Of a stretch of DNA of 64,000 nucleotides, positions 20,277 through 30,039 are shown one piece after another. A model generated the notes under the pieces. The model searched no databases, was not told the origin of the DNA, and saw only the letters and a program-made list of their open reading frames with translations. Position numbers and translations under genes: made by a program. How positions within the stretch are numbered: the stretch's first letter is position 1; each line of letters begins with the position of its first letter. The DNA is taken from assembly GCA_029259635.1 (NCBI GenBank), contig JAJDEU010000034.1, forward strand, positions 1 through 64,000, written 5' to 3'. This DNA is from Planctomycetota bacterium (GTDB lineage: Bacteria; Planctomycetota; UBA1135; GCA-002686595).

Positions 20277-20961
20277 ATCCTTCGCAACTCGGATGGCGAA
20301 TGCTCGTTACGACGATTCCTCTACGTTTTTCGAATAGACCGTAATCTCGCACACAGTCCTCGATCCAATTGAGAGTTCTCACTCTGAGCCTTCAGCCTCA
20401 CGAGAGCAACGAAGAGATACAGCTGTGGTCTCCAGAGTATTGCGAGACTTCAGGCACTTTCTGCGCTCAATCGGCTTTTGCGCCGAATTGCACCGCACGC
20501 CTTCTTTCGTTCTAGAAGTGTTGCGGAGACCGGCGCGTAACTCGGAGAACGCAGGGGCGTCCGTAGCGGATTGTAGGTAACTCCTAACGCAACGTAACAC
20601 GGTTTCGACCCTCTAGGCTGAATCGTGTGGCGCGTTACCACTGATGTGGATTCGCATCACAGGATGTGCCCTAGTCGGTTGCGCTTCAGTAGCAAATGCG
20701 AACTTTGGCGAGGATGAAGAGAAACGCGAACCCCGTTGCGTTCAGAGTGCGTTACGTATTTGTTCAGGAGACCATCGGCGAGCGAACGCTTTACGAGTTT
20801 GCAGCGAGTCGCGCGCAAAATCTCATCATTCCCGATAGTGAAACTACTCGCATTGCCTTGGGAAGTTTGTCGGTTACTCCGTTCGGTTGCCCGCTAGTAT
20901 CTGCGTCGCCGCTTGGCGCCCCGCAACCCAGATTCGACTTCTACAGCATCGGAGCATCCAG
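20277..20961. other. Long intergenic region before the RHS gene
   Basis: The short open frames here (for example 20696-20965) have no recognisable domain and overlap the RHS start, so I do not call them. The end of the region supplies GGAG at 20951-20954, which fixes the RHS start at 20962. Confidence 0.3.
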
Positions 20962-23900
20962 ATGAACTCCCTCATCTCGCGCATCTCGTTAGCCGCTTTC
21001 TTCACATTGGCAGTTGGCCCCTTTGTATCGGCACAGGAATACGAACCTGCAACTACGAGCTATCCGGCTGCGGACCCAGATGGGGAAATACTGAACGCCA
21101 TCCAGCCCGAGATTGAGGCTGAGAAAAGCTTCAACGTTCACCTGAACAACGGTGAATTTTTCGTTGAGCAGACCGACCTCACCATCGCGGGTCGTGGCTT
21201 CGACTTTCAATGGAAGCGCACTTATCGTTCCAGAGCGACCGGGAAAACCGCGATGGGGCACAACTGGGATCACTCCTACAACATCTACATTGAGCAGGAT
21301 GGAGCGGATCTGATCTTGCACGATGGTGACTTCAGAGCGGACCGATTTGAACCGACAGCAACTCCAGACACCTGGGCGTCTCTCGGCCAGTTTCGGACAA
21401 TTTACTTCAAAGATGGCGGAACGCCGTCGGACCAGAGCGATGATCGGTACGTCGTGGTCCTTCGACACAATTCGAAATGGATCCTCAATCCGTTCAATGG
21501 AACCAGCACCGAAGGCAAGATACGCTCGATTATCGACAGGAACGGCAACGTCATGCTGCTCGAGTATGCGGCTCGCACAGGGCGTTTGGTTCGAATCAAA
21601 GACACACTTCACGAGGACATCAACAATCCCCGAGTGATCCAAGTCCGTTACAACCTCAACGGAACAATTAAGGAAATTGAGGACTTCTGCACGGACCTGG
21701 GTATTGGCGGAGCGGGCCGAAAGGTCACTTACACTTACTGGACCGGAGCATTCCGCGACCTTGGGGAGCCGGGAGACTTACGCTCAGTAACGTCGCCTGC
21801 CGTTGTCGGCACTTCTACTGGCAATGACTTCCCTCTTGGAAAGACCTGGAATTACGAGTACACGGTTGGTAGCAGCAACGATTCACTTAAGCACAATCTC
21901 GTAGCGGCAATGGACCCCAACGGGCAGTATGTAGTTGCCAACGCTTACTACGAGGGAGCTCCCGAGTCCTATGTCTTCGATCGGGTTGTTCGCCAACGAA
22001 TCACCGGATTCAACGGACCTCAATTTAATTATTGGTACGAAACGCGAACACCCTCCGCTTCCAATAACAATGCGGATCACCTGACGATCGTCAACGACCG
22101 GATGGGAAATGTCTGTGAGCTCTTCTACGAGAACCAAGCGCTAGCACTAGTCCGCGAGTATTCCGGCCGGGCGCCTGACGCCACAATAATCACAAAGCCC
22201 ACGACAAATCGTCCAACAGGCAAACTAAGGCCTGGGATCGACCCCGTTTTTTGGGAAACCAAGATCACGAACAACGTTGACGGACTGGTCGAGGAGGTTG
22301 TGTCGCCCAACGCGGAGACCCAGACCTTCTGTTACGACACCGATGATCTTGAGCCGCGAAGCCGTGCAAACCTGCTGAACATGCTCGTCACGCCCGGAAC
22401 GGGCCTGTCGCCAGTCAACGATTTTACGGATTTGAGCCAGGCATGGAGTCACATTTCTATCTTCAACAAGCGAGCGGGCTTCGTTGACTTCCGTGGGCTG
22501 AACAGTGCTTTGCGATACGAAGGTCCGGGAGTTGTGGAGCCGTTCGATTCGTGCACCCCTCCAGCCGCACTTACATCGACGGATGACCGTAGATTTGTGC
22601 CCTTACTCGGGCACCCGCAGGCCACTTATGCCGTTGAGACCATCTCTCCAGGTAGCATGGAGCCCGACCCGAGCATTCTGTATAGCGGTTCGGCTGACCA
22701 ATCAAATGGCGACAGCGGAGAATCTGGAGGTGAGGAGCCCAATTCTGGAGGCGGTGGAGGCTGTGCAGGTGTGGACTGCCCGCCGTTGGCTATGACTTCA
22801 GCGAGCGCTTTAACGGCTTGCAACTGCTACGACTACGTTCTCAACGATGCTGGCCAAAGGACGATGGCTGTGGATCCCGAGGGCATGACGACGAGCTACG
22901 TCTACTACGACACGCCGCCGATGCACGGCTACCTCCATCAGGTCATCACGGACCCGACGGGAGAGATACTCGTCGAATCCTATACGTATGATTTAGCTGG
23001 CCATGTCACCTCTTACACGGACCCGAATGGCAATCTGACGACGTATGAGGTGAACGCACTCGGACAGGTTGTTCGGGAAACTGGTCCTTCGCCGAGCAAC
23101 ATCGAACTGCAAACGCATTACGATGCGAATGATAACGTTTTTCGGAGGGACATCGAAAACGTCGAGAGTCTTGTCGCGGGTGACACTGTCGTTGCATCCA
23201 ACCCCTGGTTCACGACGACGTACACATTCGACATCCTAAATTACCCGACGAGCGTGACCCGTGAAATCGACTCGTCCAATGTACCGAACGAAGAGTTCGA
23301 GTTCTTAACAACCCAAGAGTTTGAGTACGACGACAACCAGAACCTCTCACTCATCAAACGCGGTGAGTCGGTAAACGGAAACCAAGTCAACAACACCGTC
23401 GGCTTCGTGTGGGATGAACGTGATCTGTTGCTCGATGAGACCCAAGCGCCTGGTTCGGGAATTTCGTCAACGACCCGCTACGACTACGACGACAACGAAA
23501 ACTTGATGACGCGGAGCGTCGGGACGGAAGCGCTCATGGACGCCCGAGTGTTCCAGTACGAGTTCAACGGATACGACCGGCTCAAACTCGTCACTGACCC
23601 GATGGGGAACGAGCTTGCTTACGATTACGACGAGTCTGGAAACATATCAAAGAAGACTTGGAATGGAGAACTCGTCGATACTTCCTCAGCTGGCTTGAGC
23701 AACGAGTTGCTTCGCGAAATTAGCTACACTTGGGACGATCGCGATCGGCTCGAGGATGCAACGCACCTATTCTTTCAATACGGTGATTCGACCCCGTATC
23801 CGACTTCAACGCTTACTAACGAATACAACGGCGTCAATCAGATAAGTGCTCGCGTTGACGCACTGGCGCGTCGCACCGATTTTGAATACGACACGGTGCA

Positions 23901-26900
23901 TAGAGGTGATCGAAACGTAGACGCGCTGCTAAACGTCTCTGAAATTCTGGATTTCGACCAGAATTCGAACCCTTTGACGATTCGTGAAGTCGACCTCTCC
24001 ACGTTCAGCGCCTCTCCAATTGCTGCGATTGCGGTGACGACCTTCGAATATGACGAACTCGATCGTCTGAGGAAATCGGAGGATAGTGCCGAGAATATCA
24101 CCGAGTTCGGTTACGACTCACGCGGGAACCGAATCCAAACGATCGACGCCAATGGCGTGGAAACTCGTTACGCCTTCGACGGCCTCAATCGCATGGTGTC
24201 CACCGTCATTGACATGGACAATAACGGGGCAGATGCGGGGCATATTGAAGACATCGTCACACAACAAGTTTGGGATGATTCATCCCGCCTCATCGCTCAG
24301 GTCGACGACTCGGGAAACACCACTCGCTACGCCTTCGATGAACTCAATCGGCAGATCGTCAAGCGAATGGCGGATGGCACTCTTCACCAGGTCGGCTCGG
24401 GCGCCGTCTGGGGATCTGGCCTGCTAGTCCCCGATCTTTCGTCGTTCCTGTCTGGCTACGATGTTCACAGCAATAAGGTGCTCACGATAGACGCGAACGG
24501 TACGTCAATGGTGGGGGAGTACGACGACAACAATCGACTGACAACAAGGACGATCCCGCCGGGACCGGCGAACATCAAGGGTTCGAGAGTCGAAACGTAC
24601 ACCTACGATGGGCTTGGACGAATAGTCAAAGCCGAGAACGATGACTCCATCGTCTCTCGAACCTACGACTCGATGGACAATCTAATCGAGGAGGACCTGT
24701 CAATCTCCGGGGCGGCGGGAAAGAAAACGGCCCGAACCTTTGACAAGGTAGGCAACGAGACTCTCTGTAATTATCCAGGTCCCCGCAGCGTCGGCACTTC
24801 TTACGACGACCTCAATCGGAAGAGCTCTACTGGAACAGACGTGGATTTTTATTATCTCGGGCGTCACCTAATTGAAGCCCGGGAATTCGGGAGCCAAGCG
24901 TTAACGAGTAGGTATCTCTATGACTACGCGACTGGCGCAGTTCGAACACCGACAAAGATCCAGCATGGTGGCATTGTTTCCACCAGTGTGTCGTTCAGTA
25001 CGTACGACTGGGACGGCGTGGGGAACAAGCTGGAAAAGAAAAACGACCTAACGACGGTCGTACACAACTATCAATACGACGACGCCTACAGACTGATCGA
25101 CACGGTTGTCGCGGACGTCGGAGCCGCCACGACGCCTCGCTCCACGAACTACCTGCTCGATGGAGTTCACAATCGCGAAACGGTGACTGAAACATTGCTA
25201 GGAGGCTCACCGGACATCATGAACTACACCATGGATGTCGGCGCCCCTGAATTCGACTCAGAGCTCAATCAGTATTCATCGACGCCTTTCGATTCGCGAG
25301 TCTACGACGCTAACGGCAACTGGATCGAAAAGATTGATCCGGCGGCTCCAACGCCCGCTCTCGCAACAATCTTCTACGACGCATTCAACCGGATGGTTGA
25401 GTACCAAGAGATCAGCGGCGAAGTGCACCTCTACAAATACGACTGCTTTGGACGTCGAATCGCAAAGGTTGTCGACTCAACTGGTCTTATGCCTGAAGAA
25501 ACGCGATTCTTCTATGGCGGGCGTGACAACTGGCACGTGATCGAAGAGCAGGATGGGTCAGGAGCTACGCTGGCGACGTACGTTTACGGAAACGGCGTTG
25601 ATGAATTGATCTCCATGCAGCGAGACCTTTCCAGCCCCCCAGGCCCGGAAACATATTTCTACGCAATTGACGAGCAGAACACCGTGGTCGCTCTTGCCGA
25701 GTATAACGGTGCGTCGTTACCAGTGACGGTCAAGGAGCGGTACGAATACGGGGACTATGGAGAGCCGACGATATTCGACGGCGGGGGTACCGAGATTACC
25801 GCGTCGGCAATGTCAAACTCGTCGTTGTTTACTGGGAGAAGGTTCGATGCCGAAATAGGGCTCTTTTACTACCGAACCAGGTACATGGACCCGGCGGTGG
25901 GTAGGTTCACGACAAGGGATACGATCGGGATCTGGGGTGATCGCTTCCAAAGTGGAAATGGCTTATCGTATGTTGGTAATGGTCCCAATTCCAAAACCGA
26001 TCCCATGGGACTCGAAGTGAAGATAATGACTCGCGGGTTACACTTTACGAATTCCGCCGGGAAGTTTGCTGGTAGGATTTTCACCCACTCATATATTCAG
26101 GTCACCACCTCATCTGGCGCCGTTACCACATATAGTGGAATTTTGGCCGACAACCCAACTAGCGGCGCCAAAGATCAACTCAATGTATTTAAAGACTATC
26201 CAATCGACGTAAACACCAATGACCCTTGGCGAACAAACGACCAGAGCGCAGTTGTCGACATCCCAAAAGGTATGACTTCTGATGAATTCGATCAAGCGGT
26301 CATCGATGCCGGAGAATACGAGGTAGGCCTGACGAAAGCGGGAAAGACAAGGGAATACACCTTATTTGGTGCAGGCGGGTTCTGGAACGCGGCTATCTTT
26401 CGAAATAAAAAGCTAAGTAAGAATTTGCGTAGACGGAAAGGCAACTGCAATGACCTGACTCGGCTCTTGATCAATCGAGCAGGGGGGGAAGTTCCATCCT
26501 CTCTGAACCCAACGGGGTTTGACACCGGCCTCCGTCAGCCCCTGCCGCCTCCGGGGCCCCGGCCGCCTTATGTGCACACCTCGCAAAATTATTGCTTTAT
26601 TGGGTCAACACTAATCTCTTTGCATTCTGGACAGTTGATTGAAATCCAAGACCTGAAAGATGGGACAGAGGTTTGGACGAGAAACGAAACCGTCCTCGGT
26701 GCGTCCGGGGAAGCAACGGATTGTCGAATTACCGCCCTTGTTCACGTTGTAGTCGACATTGAACTGCCTCAAGAGCACATTACTAGTGATTTGAAGCATC
26801 CTTATTGGGTTGTAGGAAAAGGTTGGACTATTGCGCGTGACGTTCAGCAAGGTATGCGCCTCCAAGACCACCTAGGTCGCCCTATTCCAGTCGTGAGTGT

Positions 26901-27006
26901 GCGGAGAGTGCTTGTGCCGAGAGGGGAGCCTGTCTATAACTTTCACGTTAATAGATATAATGTTTATTACGTTGGTTCATCGCGCATTCTCGTGCACAAC
27001 CGATAG
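20962..27006 (+). CDS. RHS/YD-repeat polymorphic toxin-like protein with C-terminal Hint domain
   Basis: The 2014-residue product has a signal peptide (ending near VSAQEYE). A DUF6531-like N-terminal segment follows (LNNGEFFVEQTDLTIAGRG), then a long array of YD repeats, then the RHS core ending TRYMDPAVGRFTTRDTIG...YVGNGPNSKTDPMGL near residue 1690. The region after the core is the variable tip. It holds THSYIQV (His1709) and GNCNDLTRLL (Cys1829), an order that fits a circularly permuted papain/NlpC-like fold. A Hint (intein-like) domain then runs from Cys1878 (YCFIGSTLISLHSG) to the terminal VHNR. RHS barrels encapsulate toxins, and Hint domains autocleave. The last 1 kb is visibly more AT-rich than the rest, as expected for a swapped tip. 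ATG 20962 has GGAG at 20951. Confidence 0.85.
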   Translation: MNSLISRISLAAFFTLAVGPFVSAQEYEPATTSYPAADPDGEILNAIQPEIEAEKSFNVHLNNGEFFVEQTDLTIAGRGFDFQWKRTYRSRATGKTAMGHNWDHSYNIYIEQDGADLILHDGDFRADRFEPTATPDTWASLGQFRTIYFKDGGTPSDQSDDRYVVVLRHNSKWILNPFNGTSTEGKIRSIIDRNGNVMLLEYAARTGRLVRIKDTLHEDINNPRVIQVRYNLNGTIKEIEDFCTDLGIGGAGRKVTYTYWTGAFRDLGEPGDLRSVTSPAVVGTSTGNDFPLGKTWNYEYTVGSSNDSLKHNLVAAMDPNGQYVVANAYYEGAPESYVFDRVVRQRITGFNGPQFNYWYETRTPSASNNNADHLTIVNDRMGNVCELFYENQALALVREYSGRAPDATIITKPTTNRPTGKLRPGIDPVFWETKITNNVDGLVEEVVSPNAETQTFCYDTDDLEPRSRANLLNMLVTPGTGLSPVNDFTDLSQAWSHISIFNKRAGFVDFRGLNSALRYEGPGVVEPFDSCTPPAALTSTDDRRFVPLLGHPQATYAVETISPGSMEPDPSILYSGSADQSNGDSGESGGEEPNSGGGGGCAGVDCPPLAMTSASALTACNCYDYVLNDAGQRTMAVDPEGMTTSYVYYDTPPMHGYLHQVITDPTGEILVESYTYDLAGHVTSYTDPNGNLTTYEVNALGQVVRETGPSPSNIELQTHYDANDNVFRRDIENVESLVAGDTVVASNPWFTTTYTFDILNYPTSVTREIDSSNVPNEEFEFLTTQEFEYDDNQNLSLIKRGESVNGNQVNNTVGFVWDERDLLLDETQAPGSGISSTTRYDYDDNENLMTRSVGTEALMDARVFQYEFNGYDRLKLVTDPMGNELAYDYDESGNISKKTWNGELVDTSSAGLSNELLREISYTWDDRDRLEDATHLFFQYGDSTPYPTSTLTNEYNGVNQISARVDALARRTDFEYDTVHRGDRNVDALLNVSEILDFDQNSNPLTIREVDLSTFSASPIAAIAVTTFEYDELDRLRKSEDSAENITEFGYDSRGNRIQTIDANGVETRYAFDGLNRMVSTVIDMDNNGADAGHIEDIVTQQVWDDSSRLIAQVDDSGNTTRYAFDELNRQIVKRMADGTLHQVGSGAVWGSGLLVPDLSSFLSGYDVHSNKVLTIDANGTSMVGEYDDNNRLTTRTIPPGPANIKGSRVETYTYDGLGRIVKAENDDSIVSRTYDSMDNLIEEDLSISGAAGKKTARTFDKVGNETLCNYPGPRSVGTSYDDLNRKSSTGTDVDFYYLGRHLIEAREFGSQALTSRYLYDYATGAVRTPTKIQHGGIVSTSVSFSTYDWDGVGNKLEKKNDLTTVVHNYQYDDAYRLIDTVVADVGAATTPRSTNYLLDGVHNRETVTETLLGGSPDIMNYTMDVGAPEFDSELNQYSSTPFDSRVYDANGNWIEKIDPAAPTPALATIFYDAFNRMVEYQEISGEVHLYKYDCFGRRIAKVVDSTGLMPEETRFFYGGRDNWHVIEEQDGSGATLATYVYGNGVDELISMQRDLSSPPGPETYFYAIDEQNTVVALAEYNGASLPVTVKERYEYGDYGEPTIFDGGGTEITASAMSNSSLFTGRRFDAEIGLFYYRTRYMDPAVGRFTTRDTIGIWGDRFQSGNGLSYVGNGPNSKTDPMGLEVKIMTRGLHFTNSAGKFAGRIFTHSYIQVTTSSGAVTTYSGILADNPTSGAKDQLNVFKDYPIDVNTNDPWRTNDQSAVVDIPKGMTSDEFDQAVIDAGEYEVGLTKAGKTREYTLFGAGGFWNAAIFRNKKLSKNLRRRKGNCNDLTRLLINRAGGEVPSSLNPTGFDTGLRQPLPPPGPRPPYVHTSQNYCFIGSTLISLHSGQLIEIQDLKDGTEVWTRNETVLGASGEATDCRITALVHVVVDIELPQEHITSDLKHPYWVVGKGWTIARDVQQGMRLQDHLGRPIPVVSVRRVLVPRGEPVYNFHVNRYNVYYVGSSRILVHNR

Positions 27007-27346
27007 GTGGTGTTAGCGTTTTACCCGAGGCGAAATCCAATCGCGGCGAGAGTCCAATCGCACTAAATTGGGCTCACCGGACGCTTTGGATTTTCAATCC
27101 TAATGCGCGGAGTTCTCGCGAAGCACGACTTCGGGATGCACAATAACAAAATCGAAAAAACGACCTTGCTTCTACGTGAATGCGACTAGAATTGGCCAGA
27201 ACACTAATTCAGTCGAATTCCAAAGATAGCTGGCAGCCTCAATGTGTAGCCTATACTTCCAATTTACTCGATCGAAAGCGTGGTAGTGGCGCCGCTGGCG
27301 CTGGTTTTCATGGGGCTCCCCGTCGAAGACGTTTAGAGATCTTCCA
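27007..27346. other. AT-rich gap between RHS gene and lipoprotein gene
   Basis: I see no gene. The stretch is AT-rich and probably carries the promoter of the lipoprotein gene at 27347. Confidence 0.3.
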
Positions 27347-28087
27347 ATGCAATTAAACAATGTACATCCACACTTATCACTAAGGATCCTTCTTGCGAGT
27401 ACGGTGTTGGTGGCGTGTACTGACCATTCAGCCTCGAAGGATCAAGGCGTCGATCGAATTCTCAATCGGGCTGGGGTCTCTGTTTTAGATGCAGGCGACT
27501 TGACCGAAGATGATGCTGCTCGTTTGTTGGACGTTCTACTTCCTAAGGCAAGCCGCGAGTCTTTATGCGACACCGTACTCACTCCTAAGGTTGCGCAAGC
27601 ATTGCTGTCTGATTACGGGGAGAGAGGAAAGTTGCTCTCATTACAACAGCAAATCGTTTGTGAATGGACGGGACTCGTAAAGCTTGTCCTAGAAAGCCCC
27701 TCTTCTATTGCATTGAGGCACAAAATTGTCATCGGTACAGATTTCAAGAACCAGCGAATGCTAAAAAAGGAATCGAGATGGCCACACGACGAACCATTCG
27801 AAAGAACCTACGCGTTCATCAAGACCATTGGTAAACGCGAAATTCTGGTAGGCATGGCATTTTTCGAAGGTGCCTACCTTTATTTAGAACTTGGTCCGCC
27901 GAGTAGTCGGGAGAAGATCGATACAGCGATTAGCCTCACCTGGAGCGCAGCGAATGCGCTGAGGCTGGTCTATGATAATGAACTCAAAGCGTATTCTGAG
28001 AATCCGTCATTTGAAAGCAAGATTGCAATCGAACGCCCTGACTTGCCCGATCCTGATATCGACAGTCCAACGCACTGGCCAGAATGA
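27347..28087 (+). CDS. Putative lipoprotein, candidate immunity partner of the RHS protein
   Basis: I do not recognise this 246-residue protein. It begins with a lipoprotein signal whose lipobox is LVAC (Cys24), so it should be anchored in a membrane facing the periplasm. The body is mixed alpha/beta with no known motif. It lies directly downstream of the RHS-Hint gene and shares its lowered GC content. Immunity genes for polymorphic toxins usually sit in this position, and a periplasmic lipoprotein would suit a toxin that acts on the envelope. That role is inference only. Confidence 0.55.
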   Translation: MQLNNVHPHLSLRILLASTVLVACTDHSASKDQGVDRILNRAGVSVLDAGDLTEDDAARLLDVLLPKASRESLCDTVLTPKVAQALLSDYGERGKLLSLQQQIVCEWTGLVKLVLESPSSIALRHKIVIGTDFKNQRMLKKESRWPHDEPFERTYAFIKTIGKREILVGMAFFEGAYLYLELGPPSSREKIDTAISLTWSAANALRLVYDNELKAYSENPSFESKIAIERPDLPDPDIDSPTHWPE

Positions 28088-28336
28088 GCCGTCGAGTCGC
28101 GCCTAGGAAATATCAGCGAAACGCATCCAGAGTCCGTCTATGATCGTCTCGGATCTCGCTCTCCATTCTGGAGTCTTTGTCCAGCCTCACTCGATTCCCC
28201 TTACCCACAACTATGCCATCCCCATTAATCCGCCCCGTTGTACCGCCGCCCTCAACGACCTAAACTAAATTCAGTTCGCGGCCCTCAATTCCAAGCCCCT
28301 CTCCCAAGCCCGGCTGCTTAACGGCGGAGACATGGC

Positions 28337-29563
28337 TTGGAACCAAAATCACTTTCGATTCGACGAGTGCCTCTTGATGAGCTGCACCTCGATCCTGCGA
28401 ACGCACGCGAACACGGCGAGCGAAACCTAGAGACGATTCGGGCCTCGCTTGAGCGTTTCGGACAAGCAGAGCCTCTGGTTGTACATGCCGGAACGGGGCG
28501 CGTTATCGGCGGTAACGGTCGTCTCGTTGCGATGCGTGAGATGGGCTGGACCGAAGCTGACATCGTCGAGATCGAGACCGACGACGTTACTGCGACTGCG
28601 CTCGGCATCGCGTTGAACCGAACGGCAGAGCTCGCGACGTGGGACGAAGCGGCGCTGGGGCGGATACTGGAGTCGCTCCGAACCGAAGGCGCACTAGATG
28701 GCATTGGGTTCACCGACGCGGACATGGATGACCTGATCTCCAGCCTGGGCGACGAAACCGTAGAGGAAGACGTTGTCCCCGAGCTACCCGAGACGGCGAC
28801 GACAAAGCTGGGTGACTTGTGGATCCTCGGTGAGCATCGGTTGCTGTGCGGTGACTCGACGAACCTGGACGATGTGCGCCGCGTGATGGACGGGGACCAG
28901 GCGGCAATCGTAAGCACTGACCCGCCGTATCTCGTGGACTACACGGGGGAGCGACCGAACGACTCGGGCAAGGACTGGTCGGAAACGTATCGCGAAATTG
29001 AGATCAAAGACGCCGACGGATTCTTCCGGTCAGTGTTTACGAATGCGCTCGACGTTCTGGCTCCGCACGGTGCGATTTATTGCTGGCACGCACACAAACG
29101 GCAGGGCGCGATTTCCGCCATCTGGAAAGACCTCGGCATCCTAGATCACCAACAAATCGTATGGGTGAAACCAGCGCCGGTGTTCGGTCGGGTGTATTGG
29201 CACTTCCAACACGAGCCCTGCATGATGGGGTGGCGCCAGGGCAGCAAGCCGGAGCACAACGGTAAGCACGAGTTAACGTCGGTGTGGCAAATCGACTACG
29301 ACGGACAGGACCGACGCGCATCAGAACATCCGACGCAAAAACCGTTGGAGATATTCGCTCGCCCTTTGTTGAAACACACGAAGAAGGGCGAAATCTGTTT
29401 CGAACCCTTCAGCGGATCGGGCTCACAGATAGTCGCTGCCGAACAGCTGGGCCGCCGTTGCCGAGCTATCGAAATCGAACCAGTGTTCGTGGACCTCGCA
29501 ATTCTTCGCTGGGAACAGCTGACCGGCGAGAAAGCGGTCCTCGACGAAACGGAAGGAGGCTAG
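28337..29563 (+). CDS. ParB-like domain fused to DNA adenine/cytosine-N4 methyltransferase (phage type)
   Basis: The 408-residue product has a ParB/Srx-like N-terminal domain (residues about 8-100, with VIGGNGRLVAM) followed by an amino-methyltransferase. The catalytic motif IV is DPPY (195-198), and the AdoMet motif FSGSG follows much later, the order of the beta class. Such fusions are typical of prophages and mobile elements, where they modify element DNA. The start is a TTG with GGAG about eight bases upstream; an ATG at 28332 is out of frame. The next gene starts right after the stop. Target sequence is unknown, and no restriction enzyme is adjacent. Confidence 0.85.
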   Translation: MEPKSLSIRRVPLDELHLDPANAREHGERNLETIRASLERFGQAEPLVVHAGTGRVIGGNGRLVAMREMGWTEADIVEIETDDVTATALGIALNRTAELATWDEAALGRILESLRTEGALDGIGFTDADMDDLISSLGDETVEEDVVPELPETATTKLGDLWILGEHRLLCGDSTNLDDVRRVMDGDQAAIVSTDPPYLVDYTGERPNDSGKDWSETYREIEIKDADGFFRSVFTNALDVLAPHGAIYCWHAHKRQGAISAIWKDLGILDHQQIVWVKPAPVFGRVYWHFQHEPCMMGWRQGSKPEHNGKHELTSVWQIDYDGQDRRASEHPTQKPLEIFARPLLKHTKKGEICFEPFSGSGSQIVAAEQLGRRCRAIEIEPVFVDLAILRWEQLTGEKAVLDETEGG

Positions 29564-29565
29564 AC

Positions 29566-30039
29566 ATGGGGACCTACAAGAAGCTGCCGCCGGAATCGTT
29601 CGCGTACTACGTCTCGCTCGGCATAGAGCGTTCATACGAGAAAGTCGCTGAGCGATATAACTGCTCGAAAGTCGCCGTTACGAATAAGGCTACGAAGGAA
29701 AAGTGGCAGGAGCAGATCCATGAGCTCGCTGAACAGGCGCGGCATCGGTTCGAGATAGATGCACAGGACGAGATGAACGTTGTCAGAGCGCGACAGCTAC
29801 AAGCGGCCCGTGCGCTCCAGGGCAAAGCGCTCGAAATGCTGCGTGACTTGAAACCGGAACGAGCGATCAAAGCAGCCCCGGCGCTCAAGATTGGATGGCA
29901 CCACGAACTCTTGCTTCTCGGCGAACCAACAGCCCGCAACGAATCGGTCGAGGAAGTCACGCGCCGAGAGGTACATCAGCTGTTGGTTTCGAAGGACGCC
30001 GAAGTTTGGGGAGCTCCCGATGGATCTGCTGACGGTTAG
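29566..30039 (+). CDS. Putative terminase small subunit / phage HTH protein
   Basis: The 157-residue product opens with a helix-turn-helix-like region (YEKVAERYNCSKVAVTNKATKEKW) and continues as a long helical stretch, the usual layout of small terminase subunits that bind the packaging site. It starts at an ATG with GGAAGGAGG just upstream and overlaps the downstream large-terminase gene by 20 bases. Family membership is inferred from layout and from the neighbour, since no diagnostic catalytic motif exists for this subunit. Confidence 0.6.
   Translation: MGTYKKLPPESFAYYVSLGIERSYEKVAERYNCSKVAVTNKATKEKWQEQIHELAEQARHRFEIDAQDEMNVVRARQLQAARALQGKALEMLRDLKPERAIKAAPALKIGWHHELLLLGEPTARNESVEEVTRREVHQLLVSKDAEVWGAPDGSADG

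Noticed and set aside
20696..20965. An 89-codon frame before the RHS gene
   Set aside because: It has no recognisable domain, and it overlaps the well-supported RHS start with its ribosome site.
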